NCBI RefSeq assembly: GCF_043641665.1
Contig: NC_092194.1
Coordinates: 11,819,298 to 11,883,297, forward strand
Source: Enoplosus armatus
Taxonomy: Eukaryota; Chordata; Actinopteri; Centrarchiformes; Enoplosidae
DNA: 64,000 nt
Reading direction: 5' to 3'
A program made the position numbers and the translations under genes. The notes under the pieces were generated by a model. That model searched no databases. It was not told the origin of the DNA and saw only the letters and a list, made by a program, of their open reading frames with translations. How positions within the stretch are numbered: the stretch's first letter is position 1; each line of letters begins with the position of its first letter. Positions 12,687-24,980 of this stretch are shown here, in pieces.

Positions 12687-12728
12687 CTCATTTGCATAGA
12701 ATTAATGATGCATGCATATGCAAATGAG
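12687..12728. promoter_or_regulatory. Symmetric pair of POU octamer sites
   Basis: An exact 11-bp inverted repeat: CTCATTTGCAT at 12687-12697 and ATGCAAATGAG at 12718-12728. Each arm holds a perfect octamer (ATTTGCAT / ATGCAAAT), the consensus for POU-domain factors such as Oct and Brn proteins. The 20-base spacer contains ATTAAT and two ATGCAT words, so homeodomain and POU words are packed within 42 bases. The same extended word ATGCAAATGAG recurs at 48580-48590. No gene or promoter lies beside it; a distal enhancer core is the likeliest reading. Confidence 0.55.
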
Positions 12729-13152
12729 CATTTTAAACAATGTTGATTACTGCCTATGTATTCATAGGCCAACAGTCACACATGTCTGACATGCCACTTC
12801 TGCATGTAATTTGCACCACGGTAAAGGGCAACTGGTACTGTCTCTCACGTAGGCTCATCATGGCCGCAGGCAGCGGTGATAACTGCTTTATCTGTGTCTT
12901 GACTGATGTTTATTTATTGGTCTGAATGTCTCTTCTGAGATGTGACCATATCATTTATTATGACAACAGAGTAGAATTAGCTGTGTTGTGCAGTCAAATA
13001 AAAGACTTGCATTAAATTCAAGGGTACATGACGATCAGCAACAACCGACAGGATGCACATACAGCACATGCTACACGTGTTAAGTATAATGTTAATCCTT
13101 TACCACTGTCCCCTCTGTATAGTTCTCTGCACAAACAAAGCGGAATTGGTCT

Positions 13153-13153
<1 letters not shown>
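12729..13153. other. Unique non-coding DNA, no gene seen
   Basis: Mixed unique sequence between the octamer pair and the long AC repeat. The 61-codon plus frame here shows no domain. Confidence 0.5.

Positions 13154-13225
<72 letters not shown>
13154..13225. repeat. Long perfect AC microsatellite (36 units)
   Basis: An uninterrupted AC run of 72 bases, the longest pure dinucleotide tract in the window. Runs of this length and purity are usually polymorphic. Frames through it on both strands (13018-13221 minus, 13028-13321 plus) are artefacts. Confidence 0.98.
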
Positions 13226-13227
<2 letters not shown>

Positions 13228-14249
13228 CCCTTTTAAGTCTGCAATTGTTTTTTCCCCTTTAAGACAAGATGAGTCAGGATGGGATCTTGTTTTAGACCCC
13301 AGATGTTCTCAACCTTCTTAGCCTGTGGATACATCATAGCATGCTTTCATCTAGCTCCTGGCCTGCTGAGGCCCACAGAGGCCCGTGGAAGCCATCCAGA
13401 CCAGCCCTCTCATTTGGTTAAGGGCTCTTCAGTTGCAGGCCAACAGCACTGAGAGCCTCTGCATGTCAATCCCTCCCCCTTGTGTTCCTCTCCTCTCTCC
13501 TCTCCCCCCCTCGGGTCAGCCCTGTGCTTAGGCTGTTGCATTTCTAATATCTGCATGTCGTGCTATGACTTACCACTACCCTACAGCAACAGTCAAGTGT
13601 AGGGAATATAAGAAATGAGAGATGGAGGAAACTACAGTACTTCTATCTCAATATGGAGTAAATAGTGAGAAAGTGGACGATTATGACAATATTTCAAGAT
13701 GTTGAAAATGGGTGATTATTCTACAATACAAAGGAGATCTGCTGTAATGTTTATTATGGGAAGGAATTTGCTCTTTTGTAGTCTTATTTTCCCTTTACAA
13801 TCGGGGTCACAACCTCTGCTTTTACAAGGTTCCATTTCAACACGTATTACACTTTACTGTGTCAATATTTACGATCCGGTTGTAACCTACATTCACATTA
13901 TATCTGCGCTTTGACACTTTGCATTCATGGACTTAAACTAAATGGCCTATTTCCCTTCTATATGTTCTTGTAAGAGTATCTCCAAAGTCGTGAGTATTTT
14001 TATAATGCATGGGATCACAAGGTTTTCCGTACAACCCATTTCTTGTACAGGTTGACACCTATAAAAAACAGTATTAGAATCAATATACTAATGTATTTTT
14101 TCTTCTATTTTTTATTTCATTTCTTGAGCCTGACACAAAATGGTAATGAATGCTCAGGGGATGTTTACCCCATTTAGATTTCATAGAACTTGGTGTCTGC
14201 ATTGATTAATGTGTGCCTAACCTATGTTTTCATTATAAGAGGAGGAGGT
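13226..14249. other. Unique non-coding DNA, no gene seen
   Basis: A pyrimidine-rich patch lies at about 13470-13512. The rest is ordinary AT-rich sequence. The 71-codon plus frame at 13699-13914 has no recognisable domain. Confidence 0.5.
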
Positions 14250-14287
14250 TGTGTGTGCGTGCCTGTGTGTGTGTGTTTGTGTGTGAG
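14250..14287. repeat. Imperfect GT repeat
   Basis: GT units interrupted by GCGTGCCT and TTT. A second imperfect GT run lies at 14890-14920. Confidence 0.85.
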
Positions 14288-16640
14288 TCTGTTTGGGTGC
14301 TGAATGGGGGTTATATTTTTGGGTGGTATGATTGAAACCCCCCATGCCTCCATGTGGAGGTAATGAACCTGAAGACAAGCAGCGGCTAGCCTGAAATTTC
14401 ATGCATTGAGAGAGTGTCAGGGCATACATAAGGCTGGCTTGGTCATTTGTTATCGTTAATCTTTACATTTATGGCTGCAAATATGTTATTAGGAGGCGTG
14501 TCCTGAGTATTTCACTTTGATTGGGCTGTGCTCTATGACATATTGATCAGTTGAGTTGGAGAAGGGAGAGGCAGAGGGCCAAAGTGACCGAGACCTTGAC
14601 TTTGGACATCTTCAAAGGCATGACCATGAGTGTCTGGCTCATATTCAGCATCCCTGGTAATTTCCCTTTTGTAGGGGGAATCAAGGGCACGTAAAGCCCA
14701 TCGCATTTAGACCCACCACTGGTTGGCTGGGTGAGTAAGTGACAGCATACATGGAAGCTAAGATGGGGTCCGGCAATGACCAGCAGCCTCCTCCGGATTA
14801 CATTCCAGGAAATCCTATCCATCTTCATTCAAGCATTTCAGTGCTCAGTGAAATTGTATGGTAGGGTGGACCAGATTCAGATTGGTTCTATGTGTTTGTG
14901 TGTGTCTGTGTGTGTGCACGCATAAGTCATATCCACTGTTACCTCTGACTTCACCAGCTATTCCAGGCTAGTCCTATTTTGGATAGTTCTTAACATGCAA
15001 GCCCACACTCCTCCACTGGCTGCTGAATTGAGCCCTAATAAGCTGACATGATTCCTGTATTAATCATCCATGGAAATTTTTATTGGTGAGCCGTGACTTG
15101 CCAGGGGTCCGGGGTCAAAGCCAGCAGCCTTTGCATTATCCTGCATACAGCTCATATCTGCTTCCATCCAGAAACGACAGGGCCTGGATCTCAATCAATT
15201 ATATAGCAGTCTGAAGCTATAACAGCACTTGCTATTTGCTAGTTCAAGCAGCAAATCCCATGATAAAACCAACAGCAACCTATCACACGCAAAAAGAAAA
15301 ATGTGAGAGTTAGTTTATTAATGAACCACGTCTGGCTCACCTATTTATGCAGTGGCATTGCTTGCACCGTATCCGTCTTTGTAAGTCAGAAAACAATATG
15401 CCATTAGTCATATGAAAATTCAGGGATGGAAAATTTCCAATTCATGAAAAAGGTTCCATATATACATGCACATATACATTTGGGGGCAATGTTGTGGAAC
15501 TCACTGATCAGTGTCTGACGAAGGTAACATTTCTCTCTGTCTGCAGTTAGACTAATGTGAAGGGGAAAGCCATTTGGCACACTGCACTGGGTGACATTTG
15601 TGAAGATTTAGTGATTTGTGGAGAAAGACAATTGCAGTAGAATGTGTGAATCAGCATTACTCTACCAGGTGATGTCATGCATTGCAGTCACTAAGACGCT
15701 TCTGGGCTCACATGCAGAGTAATAGCGCTTAGCAATTGTGGAATGTGTCTAATCCAAGTCCCAAAATGCTTTGTAATGCAGACATGTCACTAGCACATAT
15801 TTTTCCCCTGTTTGAGACAGGGCTTTCTCTGAATTTGAGACTTTATCCCTGCAGTCATCTTGATGATTCATGATTGCTCACGTCTTGAGCTATTTATACC
15901 CACTTGCAAGCATTAGGATACATTTGGATAAGATGAAAGGAAACAAATGTACAAAAATAATCAAATGATAAACCATGGAACAGTACAAATAAATTAAGAA
16001 CTATTCTATTTCAGACCAGACAGAAATAAAGACTAGTGGTGCACGTGATGAGCCGTGTGCTTTCCAGAAGCAGCGTTAAAGTTGACAGCGAACTTTGCCA
16101 ATTTAATATGAGGATTAAACTAGGTGTTGACCCTGCTACCAAGGGACTGTAATCCCAATCACAACTACAAGCCATATTTTATGCTAATAACAGTTCATTT
16201 TATTAATTTGCTATTAAAAGTGGTGACGTGTATACATATATATAAATACATTATCATGGGAAAATGTCATCAAGATTAATGGAAAGACCAACAGACATTG
16301 CATTTATGGAAATTATAATATTACTCTTTGTAAACCGTGGTCCCTGCTAATGGATTTTATGCACCTTTATGGCAGAAAGCCATGGCACCCAGAGAATAGA
16401 GATCAGGCAGAAATGTGTAGGTCATTATGCATCTGGACTCCTAACCTTCCTCTCTCCTTAGCACAGTGCCCAGCTCCAGGCTGTAAATTAGAAGGACAAG
16501 TTGTGTGCGACGATCACTGTTTATTGCTCTGTTTAAATTCATTCTCCATTCGGAACGACATATTACCGGGTGTAGCTTTAAAAAAAAAAGAAAAAAAAGA
16601 AGAAGAAGGCATTTAATATAAATGATCTGGTGTTGATTGT
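14288..16640. other. Unique non-coding DNA with AT-rich blocks
   Basis: No gene is recognised. Besides the GT run at 14890-14920, the stretches 15030-15220 and 16190-16560 are repeat-free and rich in TTAAT, ATTAATC and TTTATGG-like words. A TA-rich patch (GTATACATATATATAAATAC) lies near 16229-16249. The 88-codon plus frame at 16350-16616 ends in a lysine-rich string produced by an A-rich tract at 16580-16608 and has no domain I recognise. Enhancer content is possible but unproven. Confidence 0.4.
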
Positions 16641-18500
16641 GATGGATATACTATGCAGAGACACCTTGCCTTCAAGGGCATCGAGGGATAAGCTATCATT
16701 TTCTTCCTCTTACGCATGAAGGGAAGAATGACGGAGCGTCCAATGTCATCACAGTGTCTACAATAACACACCGCAACTCACAGAAGCACACACAACACTG
16801 ATATGCAACAACAAATCGTTTTTACAGCCTACATGAAATGTTCTGGATAGTTTGCATATGTTTTAAATGTGAGCAAAGCACGTACGGAAACGTCTCCCTG
16901 GTTGTGCTCTGCGAAAACGGCCCCATGTGTTTGAGTGTGCAACAGCAAACAACAGGCCTCTCACTCTGTTGGTGAGTGTGTGACCTTCTGTCACATATTT
17001 TGCTGAAGCTACAGCAAGTTTTAGTCTCAGTAGTGTTTTACCTCCTCTCACCTCTGCTGATATTTCAATAAAGAGAGCCAAAGTGACCCAGCTTTATAAA
17101 CCTGTGCTCAGCATAATAAGCCTATGTTACGATTAATGAGATACCTAGGGCATTATTTGTTATCTTATATATCTTATTGATTGCATTGTCTTTCATCTTT
17201 GCAGGCGCGCACTCTCTCTCTGTCTCTCTGACTCTCTCTACCAACTCTCTTTCCACCCTCTGGCTGTCTGCTTTGCTCTCTCGTAGTCTCGCTCACTCGT
17301 TCTCTCCCCCGAGCCCACCATTCTTGGTTATATAGGAGTTGTTGAAGGTTGAATAGTCATGGCATGCAAAGTGCAAGCTTGTATAACTACGCTTCCATTA
17401 CCTGCAGCGTGTGTGTGCTAATAAGTCATCTTAAGTCAATGACCCGTATATATCAAGCTTCTTAGAGTAGCGATCCAGGATCACTGCCCATGCAGGTCCC
17501 CTTAACCATCTTATTTATAACAGACTTCAAAGGCTCAACTGATTCTCGATCAGGCCTCCCACTTTGAAATGTCTGGTGAAAACCAACCGGCTGCAGTTCA
17601 CTCACACACACATGAATATACATGCACACACATACACGCACGTGCACACCCTCCGTACAAATAGTGCCTTAAATGTTGATTGACCTCGTCTCAGCTCCAG
17701 GATATGAGAGTAACGTCTGCAGGAAGCCAGGAAGCCGGACAGCCACATTTTGTTTGATCACATCCAGCAGTGCGTCTACTGGTACATTTCAAATGCTGCT
17801 CATTTATTGAAGGAAAGCTCCGCTGTTTAATGGAAGCAGAGAGGATTGGAAGTGACACAGCATAAACAGGAACTGTCAAACAATTAAACAGTGTAAACAG
17901 CACAGATGAGCCACTGATGAATCTGGCTGTCGGAAGCTATTTAGCGAGGCTAAGCCAAGTCGTCTGAAAGGTGGTTCTATCTGTCCGTCCTTCCATCTGT
18001 GACAGTTGCTCACAATGACTTAGATAGATACTTTTAAGTATTTGCATGAATGCCATAGCTTGACATGTGAAGGACTGTGTTTTAGCTTTAAAGTGTGTTT
18101 TATAACTTACTTATTAATGTGTGCGAGTAAAGCTTAAATTGTTGTATGTCTGCTCAGATGCTGCCTTGTGAAGAATAAGTGATCTTCTCGGCTGGTAGAG
18201 CCTGGGAATTTGGGAATATGCAATGTAAGCACTATTACTAAGGCTATTAACCTTGACACCATTATGCAAAGTGGAGAAGTATGACACTAAATAGAAAAAA
18301 AAAAAGACTTCTCATAATAGAAAAATTACAGGGAAGCCGTGAACAAGTAAGAGTTCTTAGAGTGAAACAGAGAGAAATGGGAAGAAAGAGAAAAGTATTG
18401 CTGATAGCAGAACAATTCCAATGAAGCAATAAATATTAATGCAGAGGTGCAAGGTTTCTTTGTGAATCACTGTTGTATGTTTATGATAAATGAGCGCTCC
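16641..18500. other. Unique non-coding DNA with CT- and CA-rich patches
   Basis: A CT-rich tract covers 17207-17310. A broken CA-rich tract (ACACACACATG, CACACACATACACG) covers 17600-17648. An A run lies at 18296-18305. The open frames are short and without domains. Confidence 0.5.
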
Positions 18501-20030
18501 TTCTCTATCGTGTCAGGGTCCCTTGACCGACAAATAGCAGGCTAATGACAATGGCTAAAACATATGGTAATGGCCCTTCACAATGCTCTGCTATCAATGA
18601 CACCTAGAACCTGCAGGGGCTACTATTCATGTGAACTATACAGTCATCTTTACGTTTAGTGTCTACTGTGTATTGTTTAGGAGGATTGAGTATCTGATTA
18701 GCATCATGTTTGCTGCTGGATTATTCACTCCAACCCACTGTGTTTCAGTGTGTGGAAATTCTGAAAGTACATTCTGTATTAGCTTTGGATATTTACAGCA
18801 TTTAGTAAGAAGCTATTAGATAGCGTGTTGTGATGAAAATGGACCCAACTTTTTTATAGTGAGGTTACAAAACCAATGTCTTCATATTGTGGTCATCGGT
18901 CATCTACCCTCGTGAATTAAGATCATGTTGCCTACACAGTATATCTCTCAAACCTTGAGATTAATTTCTTAATCTTTATTTTAATTCTACTTCAAACATA
19001 TTAAGACTGAACCACACACATACACATGCATGCAATACTTCCCAAAACTCTCATCTACACCCCATCTCCCAGTTGGCAGTGACCAGAATCCTGAATCCCC
19101 TCTTAGCTGTGTGTGAAATGTAGAATAGCTCTCCTCTCCCCTGTGCTAATCCAGGCCGGTCCATCCCCACAGCACTGGCCTGTGACAGATACAAAGTTAC
19201 AAAGCTGCTAATCTCAGAGCCCCTGTAGCCTGGGGGTCAGTGGGGAGCTCCTCTGCCTAAGCAGGGCCGTCCTGGGAGGCCAAGGCAGGAGATAGCTAGG
19301 CCTCAACCCTCAGCGTCAAGCCCTGCCTGTCGGATTAATGCACCTAGAGGGACATGGTGTTTCAGATGGGCCGCAGGCTCACAGGATCACAGGCTCACAA
19401 CACTCGGGACTCTGTAGTTATTACAAGAGAGAGCTGGAGATGTGTGCTATAGCACTGCTATCGTCCAATCCACTGGCACATTTCGCAGAGAGATAAAGAC
19501 CAATGGTAAGAGAGAAAACAACACAGCTGGTCTGAAACATAAAGAAAAAAATGAGTATGTTATGTTTACATGTTGAACTTGTAAGTGTGAATTCAGCTTG
19601 AGGGCAATGTGTACAGTAGAACAGTAGATAACTCAAATTGCACATTAGCAAAGAGAAACAAGTTCCTGCCCCCTCCCTGAAGGATGCAGCAGTGCACTTA
19701 TATGATGATGGAGAACTAATTCAATAATTAATGGTGATAACCATCATCAGCAGCCCAAATCGATTCTTATCTTTGCCTGTGTTGAGCAATGCTACATTTT
19801 TAATGTTCTTGTCATTTTGATTAAGATCATGTCATTGCCTTTGTCCTCACTTATAATGTGAGTCAGGGGGCTCTGAGAGCAGTTTTTGCGTTTAATTAGC
19901 CTTATCCAACACATGGCATTCTCAAAGCTATCATACAGATTCTTGCCTTACAGAGCTCATGTGCTTTAAAATTCAGAAATAGAATATATGCATATACATT
20001 AAATATGTCTGTGTGATTCTGTGCTCATGA
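18501..20030. other. Unique non-coding DNA, no gene seen
   Basis: Ordinary unique sequence. A short direct duplication (CAGGCTCACA twice) lies near 19374-19399. Frames at 18631-18819 (plus) and 19421-19651 (minus) have no recognisable domain. Confidence 0.5.
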
Positions 20031-20450
20031 TCAGGGTTGTGGCGGTAAAAAAAAAAGGTTGGGTAAACCCTACCTTACCTCAGATACTCTCGCCTCTAGA
20101 AATCTGACAGTACATGAAGCAGCACTTCAACTTGCATGGTGTTTATTACAGCCACTGTGGATTAACAACATGAACAAACAGTTATGAGCTATAGAGTTTA
20201 CATACACGCTAACTTGAGCTATCAAGCAACATTAAAGCAGCAGCTAAATTAACTGGGTTGGTAAAAATTAATCTAAAATTCACTTCAGCTTCGCTTATTT
20301 GCTAATAACTAGCTACTTAGTTTGTGGTCTTTTATATAGCATATTATTATTTGATGCAGCATGTGTCATATGTCAGTCCTTTTAACTCTGATTCATCTGT
20401 CCATGAAAGCATGTTTTTGCCTGCTAGCTTCAGGGTGGAGGGTTTGTTTG
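20031..20450. other. Possible decayed mobile-element remnant
   Basis: The stretch begins CAGGGTTGTGGCGGTA, then ten A residues, and continues with fish-repeat-like words such as GCTAACTTGAGC and CTAATAACTAGC. Some hAT-type elements begin with a similar CAGGGTT word. I see no matching inverted end or target duplication, so this is a weak call; it may be unique sequence. Confidence 0.2.
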
Positions 20451-21200
20451 TTTTTAAATCACACGTGGCATGAATGGGTAGTGGGTTGCTTGTTGCTCTG
20501 TGTTAACAGGATACAATGGTGCTGACGTGAGGATACAATTATCCAACACAGAACAAAATAGGCAATCCAAGAATTTACGATTGAAACTGTGAGAGAGAGC
20601 CCAGTTACAGGTGTAAAGTATGCGTAAACAGTGAGGGGGTGCTCCATGAATGCTATTTCAGAATTGACGTAAGTTTTCCCTCCAACTAACCATCAGCGGC
20701 ATTAATTCTATTTTGTTGACCGTTACGATTAGGTTGCAGGTGAGCACTCTGAAGGTTAGTATGGTATTTAGCCAGATAATTGCTGTTTCAAATCATGCAA
20801 CTACATTTTGAACATGCACACACACGCTTGCACACTAACACACATGCACCTGAGCAGGCAACATAGCAGCATCAGTATCCTGTGGTAGATACACACCAAA
20901 CGACTGGAAGCCTGAGGGCTCAGGCAGCCATGATGAGGAGGGATTAGGAGTGGTGGGTTGTCAGCAGGATGCATTTGTGAGTGAAACGTGTGTCTGTGTG
21001 GGTGTTTGTGAGTGTGTAAGTGTGTAAGAGAGAGAGAAATCTTGCTGTTTCTGTATCGCATGCCTGCTGAATCGGGTGGGTGGAGGCTTTTATAGCCTAA
21101 AGATGTCCTTGCACTTGAAATCCCGAAATCTGCTCTGAAAGTGATGAGGTATTAGAAAGGGATACACAGGTAAATCAGGTCCAGGTCTCAAATAGTTTGG
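20451..21200. other. Unique non-coding DNA with CA/GT-rich patches
   Basis: A TGACGTAA word (CRE/PAR-bZIP type) lies at 20665-20672. Broken CA-rich (20814-20849) and GT-rich (20989-21025) patches and a short GA run follow. The 86-codon minus frame at 20801-21061 is produced by those patches. Confidence 0.5.
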
Positions 21201-22800
21201 AGAATGTCAGAGAATGAAGCAATTTCATGTCATAATCTTGGCAAAAAGTGGAAACATTTCCATTCGCATATGCAGCCTCTAGGATACTCACAATATTACA
21301 GGACTGCTTTTATATCACATCCATATTCAAATATCAATTTCTCTACAGCCAACGAGTTAAATGATAAAATGTCAGCTACACAGAATGCTTTTCTGTGGCT
21401 CAATTGTAACCCTGTTTCATATTCATAAACTCTCCACATGACATTTTACCACTCTTGTGTGATATCCTGTGTCCACACGGCACTCCTGTTTAGAGTGCTA
21501 TCTCATCCAAGCTCTAATTCAAAGCCGAAAATTATGGCTGAGTTAAATGTTCTGTTCCTAATGCACTGAAATAATGCTAAATTACAGATGGCTGGTTTTA
21601 TTTGTGTGAATAAATTTGTGGGCTTAATGGTTTGTAAAACATGTTTTCTATGCATCGTTTACAAACAGGGAAGGATGTTAGAATGTGTGTTATTCCATGA
21701 AACACAATTACCGTTAATTTAAGCAACATACAATAATTAAGTGAACAAAAAAATTCTACTTTCCCACTGTGAGTTGGGAAAATAATTCCATAAACAGTTA
21801 TGACTTGATTCCTGTGCTGATCAAAACCCACTGAAGCATTCTTGTGTCTTTTTTTTGGCAACAACACTGTGGCTCTCACCCAAATGAGCTATAGTAGTAC
21901 AGGTTGTACCTAGCCTTCGAACAGCGAGGTAGCGCCAAATCATGCTATAAATAAATACATATTCTCTATTTAGGATGATTATCGTAAATGTGTACCATAT
22001 CTGATCACTCTGTCTGAAAATTATATCTGCTCCTAACAGATGGGAAAACACTGCCCACAATTAGGCAGCACATGGCCAAGATCTGTCCATTTCTGGAAAG
22101 TAAAGCTGACATATTTTCCAGTTATCTGCCAGTATCTGACATTAATCTGGCAATAGAAAAAAGCATTTGGCACGGTCTCCAGTGCTCGTAGTGGTGGGTG
22201 CTTCCTGTCTGCATCTTCGGACGATACTCTTTTTGGGACCATATCTTTTTTGCATTTGATGGATTCAGGAAGACATTCAAAAACTGACTTTGATGTGAAT
22301 GTGAAGACAACCTGTTCATCTGAAGCACAGCTGTTGACTGACTGAAGAAAAGTGCTAAACTTGCAGGCTTGGAAGTTCTGCCCTCTTTGTTTGCACTGAG
22401 CACATTCATAAGCCCCATATTGGAATTGTCAATTATTTACATAAAGAATGATATGAGAATTATCTGTCAATTTATCAGCATTACAATGTCTGACATGCTA
22501 AATGTGCAATGTTGTTGACAGTGACAGTTCAGAACATGGGGGACGGCTGGTAAACAGACTTGATCAAGATTGAGCAGAGCAATAATCAAACGCCATTGGA
22601 CACCTGCTAACACTGCAGAGATCTCAATTGTTCCCCCACGTCAGAAAGATGGGTACTATCTAATCAACAGAGCAGGGGTAGTGTAGTACTGGCAAGGGTG
22701 TGAGGTTATGGCCCCTCCAGTTGTTCCTGACACGCCACACACAACACTCATCTCACGCCACAGAACAGAGGAAAAGGGGGAGTTTCAGGCAACCGCAAGG
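21201..22800. other. Unique non-coding DNA, no gene seen
   Basis: AT-rich unique sequence. Four overlapping minus-strand frames (21598-21879, 21821-22060, 22033-22242, 22122-22418) were checked as possible pieces of one gene. None has a recognisable domain and they share no consistent phase or splice pattern. TATCTGACATTAATCTGGC-like sequence near 22132 is homeodomain-like. Confidence 0.5.
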
Positions 22801-24072
22801 AGTCTTTTATTTTTAGTTAATGATTGAACAAACAATCCTTGCCTCAGAGCTGTGCCCTCTGGTGGGTGTGGCTGCCCCTTGCGGAGGAGCTGCTCCCTAA
22901 TAAGCATCCTTTCACACACAAAAAAGCCCAATATTTGCTCAGCAACTGGAGGAGGAGACGGAGGAGCCGTTAGGGAGCAGGATATTGGTTGGCTATGACA
23001 ATGCACATGAAGACCGAGCAAGACGAGGAGAAGTGGGGGCAGATTTAGGGATGGATGGAGCGACAGAGGGGGGGAAAGGGGATGGTGTACTAAAGGAGGA
23101 GGAGGAAGGGGATGAAGTAGTGGCGAGTGCTGATGGTTGGGCAGGGGGCCTTTTCTGCCACATATAGCACTACGATGAACAGATGGGGCCTGATAAATCC
23201 TGAAAGGGAGGCATTACCTGCCCAAGTCACCAAGCAGCCACAATTATCACAGGGCTCTGGGTTCATTGTCAATTAGAGTGGCAGTTAAAGCCAGGCAGCA
23301 GCTGTGGCAGATGGCTGGGATCCAGAGAGGCTGGGGGAGCCGGGACAGAGGCCAGCCCCCAGGCTCTCTCCATCTCTCCTCCTACTTTTCTCTCCATCTC
23401 TCTGTCTCTTTCTCTAATACAGCAAGGTCTGCTTTAGAGCACTAGATCTACTTTCTCATTGTGTGTGTGTGTGTGTGTGACGGAGAGAGAAAATGAGGCA
23501 GAGTGAGAAGTGTGTAATGAGGACCAGAGACACCACTCATTAGAGAGATTGCAAGAAAACAGTGTTGTTTGACATGTTTTTTTGTTGTTTTTTTTTTATA
23601 TATGGAGCCTGAAAAACAGATCTCATTTATACAGAACAGCATATTTTGTGATGTAGTCAGCAAATAGCGCATTCATTATTTGAGTGAGCAATTAGTATTT
23701 TCCAGTTTTGCGGTTATAGCAAATGTCTCGGCTGACATTCCTGACCGCAATAAGTAATTTATGGAGGTGACATCATGATCAATAGTGAAGAAGAGTTGTC
23801 CCACCAGATGCAACATTAGAAGAATATACAAGCTCTGTAATTCACTACATATACTCATATGGTAACAGTTGCTATTTACTGCAAGTGTTGTGCATTTTCA
23901 CCGCCAGGATTCCTCACTCAAACTGGTGTTGAAGAATGCACAAAAGCAGAATGTGCCTCTGAGTGGATTTGATTATGATTCTGAATCCCTTTATGATTGA
24001 GAGAAAGAGACTGTTTGTGCGTAAGTTTAAGCTCCAGCACTTTTTTTTCTGTTACCCATTTATTTCTGTCGG
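22801..24072. other. Unique non-coding DNA with G-rich and GT patches
   Basis: Positions 23020-23150 are purine-rich with several runs of three or more G (including seven G near 23069-23075), so quadruplex formation is conceivable. A CT-rich tract lies at 23365-23416. A pure GT run lies at 23460-23479. A T-rich patch lies at 23576-23600. No gene is recognised. Confidence 0.5.
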
Positions 24073-24109
24073 CCAATATGGTAGGCCAACAGTGGGCCTA
24101 CCATATTGG
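24073..24109. repeat. Perfect hairpin: 15-bp arms, 7-base loop
   Basis: CCAATATGGTAGGCC (24073-24087) and GGCCTACCATATTGG (24095-24109) are exact reverse complements around AACAGTG. Pairing stops at both outer ends, so the fold is only 37 bases, too short for a typical microRNA precursor. It is not flanked by other repeat sequence. It could be a young inverted duplication from template switching or a paired protein site; no function is claimed. Confidence 0.9.
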
Positions 24110-24980
24110 TGAAGTATATGGGCGACCGAAGGGCAGCCTTTTGCTGAGTTTGTCCCCGTGATCTTCCAAGCAGGCTCCCCCTGCCTCCCAGCCTGAGCCA
24201 AGGCTCACCAGCAGGCTTCACTTTCAGCAAGTACCACCATTCATCACCAGGCAGGGGTGCTGGAGGGGGGGTTGGGGGTGTACGGCAGGGGGCCAGTAAC
24301 GGGGCAGTGTGTGCCCCTCACCCCTCCTCTTTTCTTCTCCACAGGCTGCTGAGAATATAGGCCTCTGCCACAGACAGCAGCCACACTCCTCTCTTACACC
24401 CCTTACAATGGAGCTCCAAATTTATTCAGGGGAGGAGAGACCTGCTCCCTCCTATTGCTCCCTTGCTCCTTCACCCCTGTCTCTTGCCCCCTACTATTCT
24501 GCTTTTTTTCTCCCTGTCGCCCTCTTCCCTTGACTCTCCTCCCTCATCCCTTTCCCCTCTCCCTCCTCTCTGCCTCGGTCCCTCTCACCCTTTTCTCCCC
24601 ACTGGGGCATCATTCCTCCTACTTTGTTCCGCCAGTCCCGGGCCCAGCGTCTGGGTTGTCCTGATAGCAGAGAAGGAGTAGCAGCCTATCCATCTGCCTG
24701 CCCGGGGCCTGCCAATGAAGAAAGAGGAGCAGAGGTCCTCATTCATAACAATAGCCATTAACAATGCTAACAGCACTGCTGTTGCTGCTGTGGAGGCTTG
24801 GGAGCGAGAGGTTGCAGGGACTGGGACAGGGGGCAGCGAGGGCTGGGACTGCAGGGGCCAGACAGTAAAGCATGAGCGGGGGCCTGGGAGGGCCTGTCGC
24901 CGGGCAGGGTTGGAGATTGTAGAGATCCGATAGGTTTACGGGACAGACAGTGCTCTAAAGCATGTTGTTAGGGCGTTAAG
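24110..24980. other. GC-richer, pyrimidine-rich non-coding DNA
   Basis: Positions 24440-24610 are mostly C and T (CTCCCTC-type words). They follow an acceptor-like TTCTTCTCCACAG at about 24334-24346, which raised the question of an exon. The frame after it has no recognisable domain, is low in complexity and ends within the tract, so I do not call an exon. A CTCF-core-like AGGGGGCAGC word lies at about 24828-24837. Confidence 0.45.

Noticed and set aside
21598..22418. Four overlapping minus-strand frames that might be one gene
   Set aside because: They lie in different phases, share no splice pattern and match no family I know.
24073..24109. MicroRNA precursor
   Set aside because: The paired region is only 37 bases with no extension of the stem, and neither arm matches a microRNA I know.
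24309..24533. Possible exon after an acceptor-like TTCTTCTCCACAG
   Set aside because: The reading after the acceptor is low in complexity, ends in a pyrimidine tract, and no matching donor or neighbouring exon is evident.
24825..24840. CTCF site
   Set aside because: Only the AGGGGGCAGC core fits; the left part of the consensus is missing, so I do not call it.
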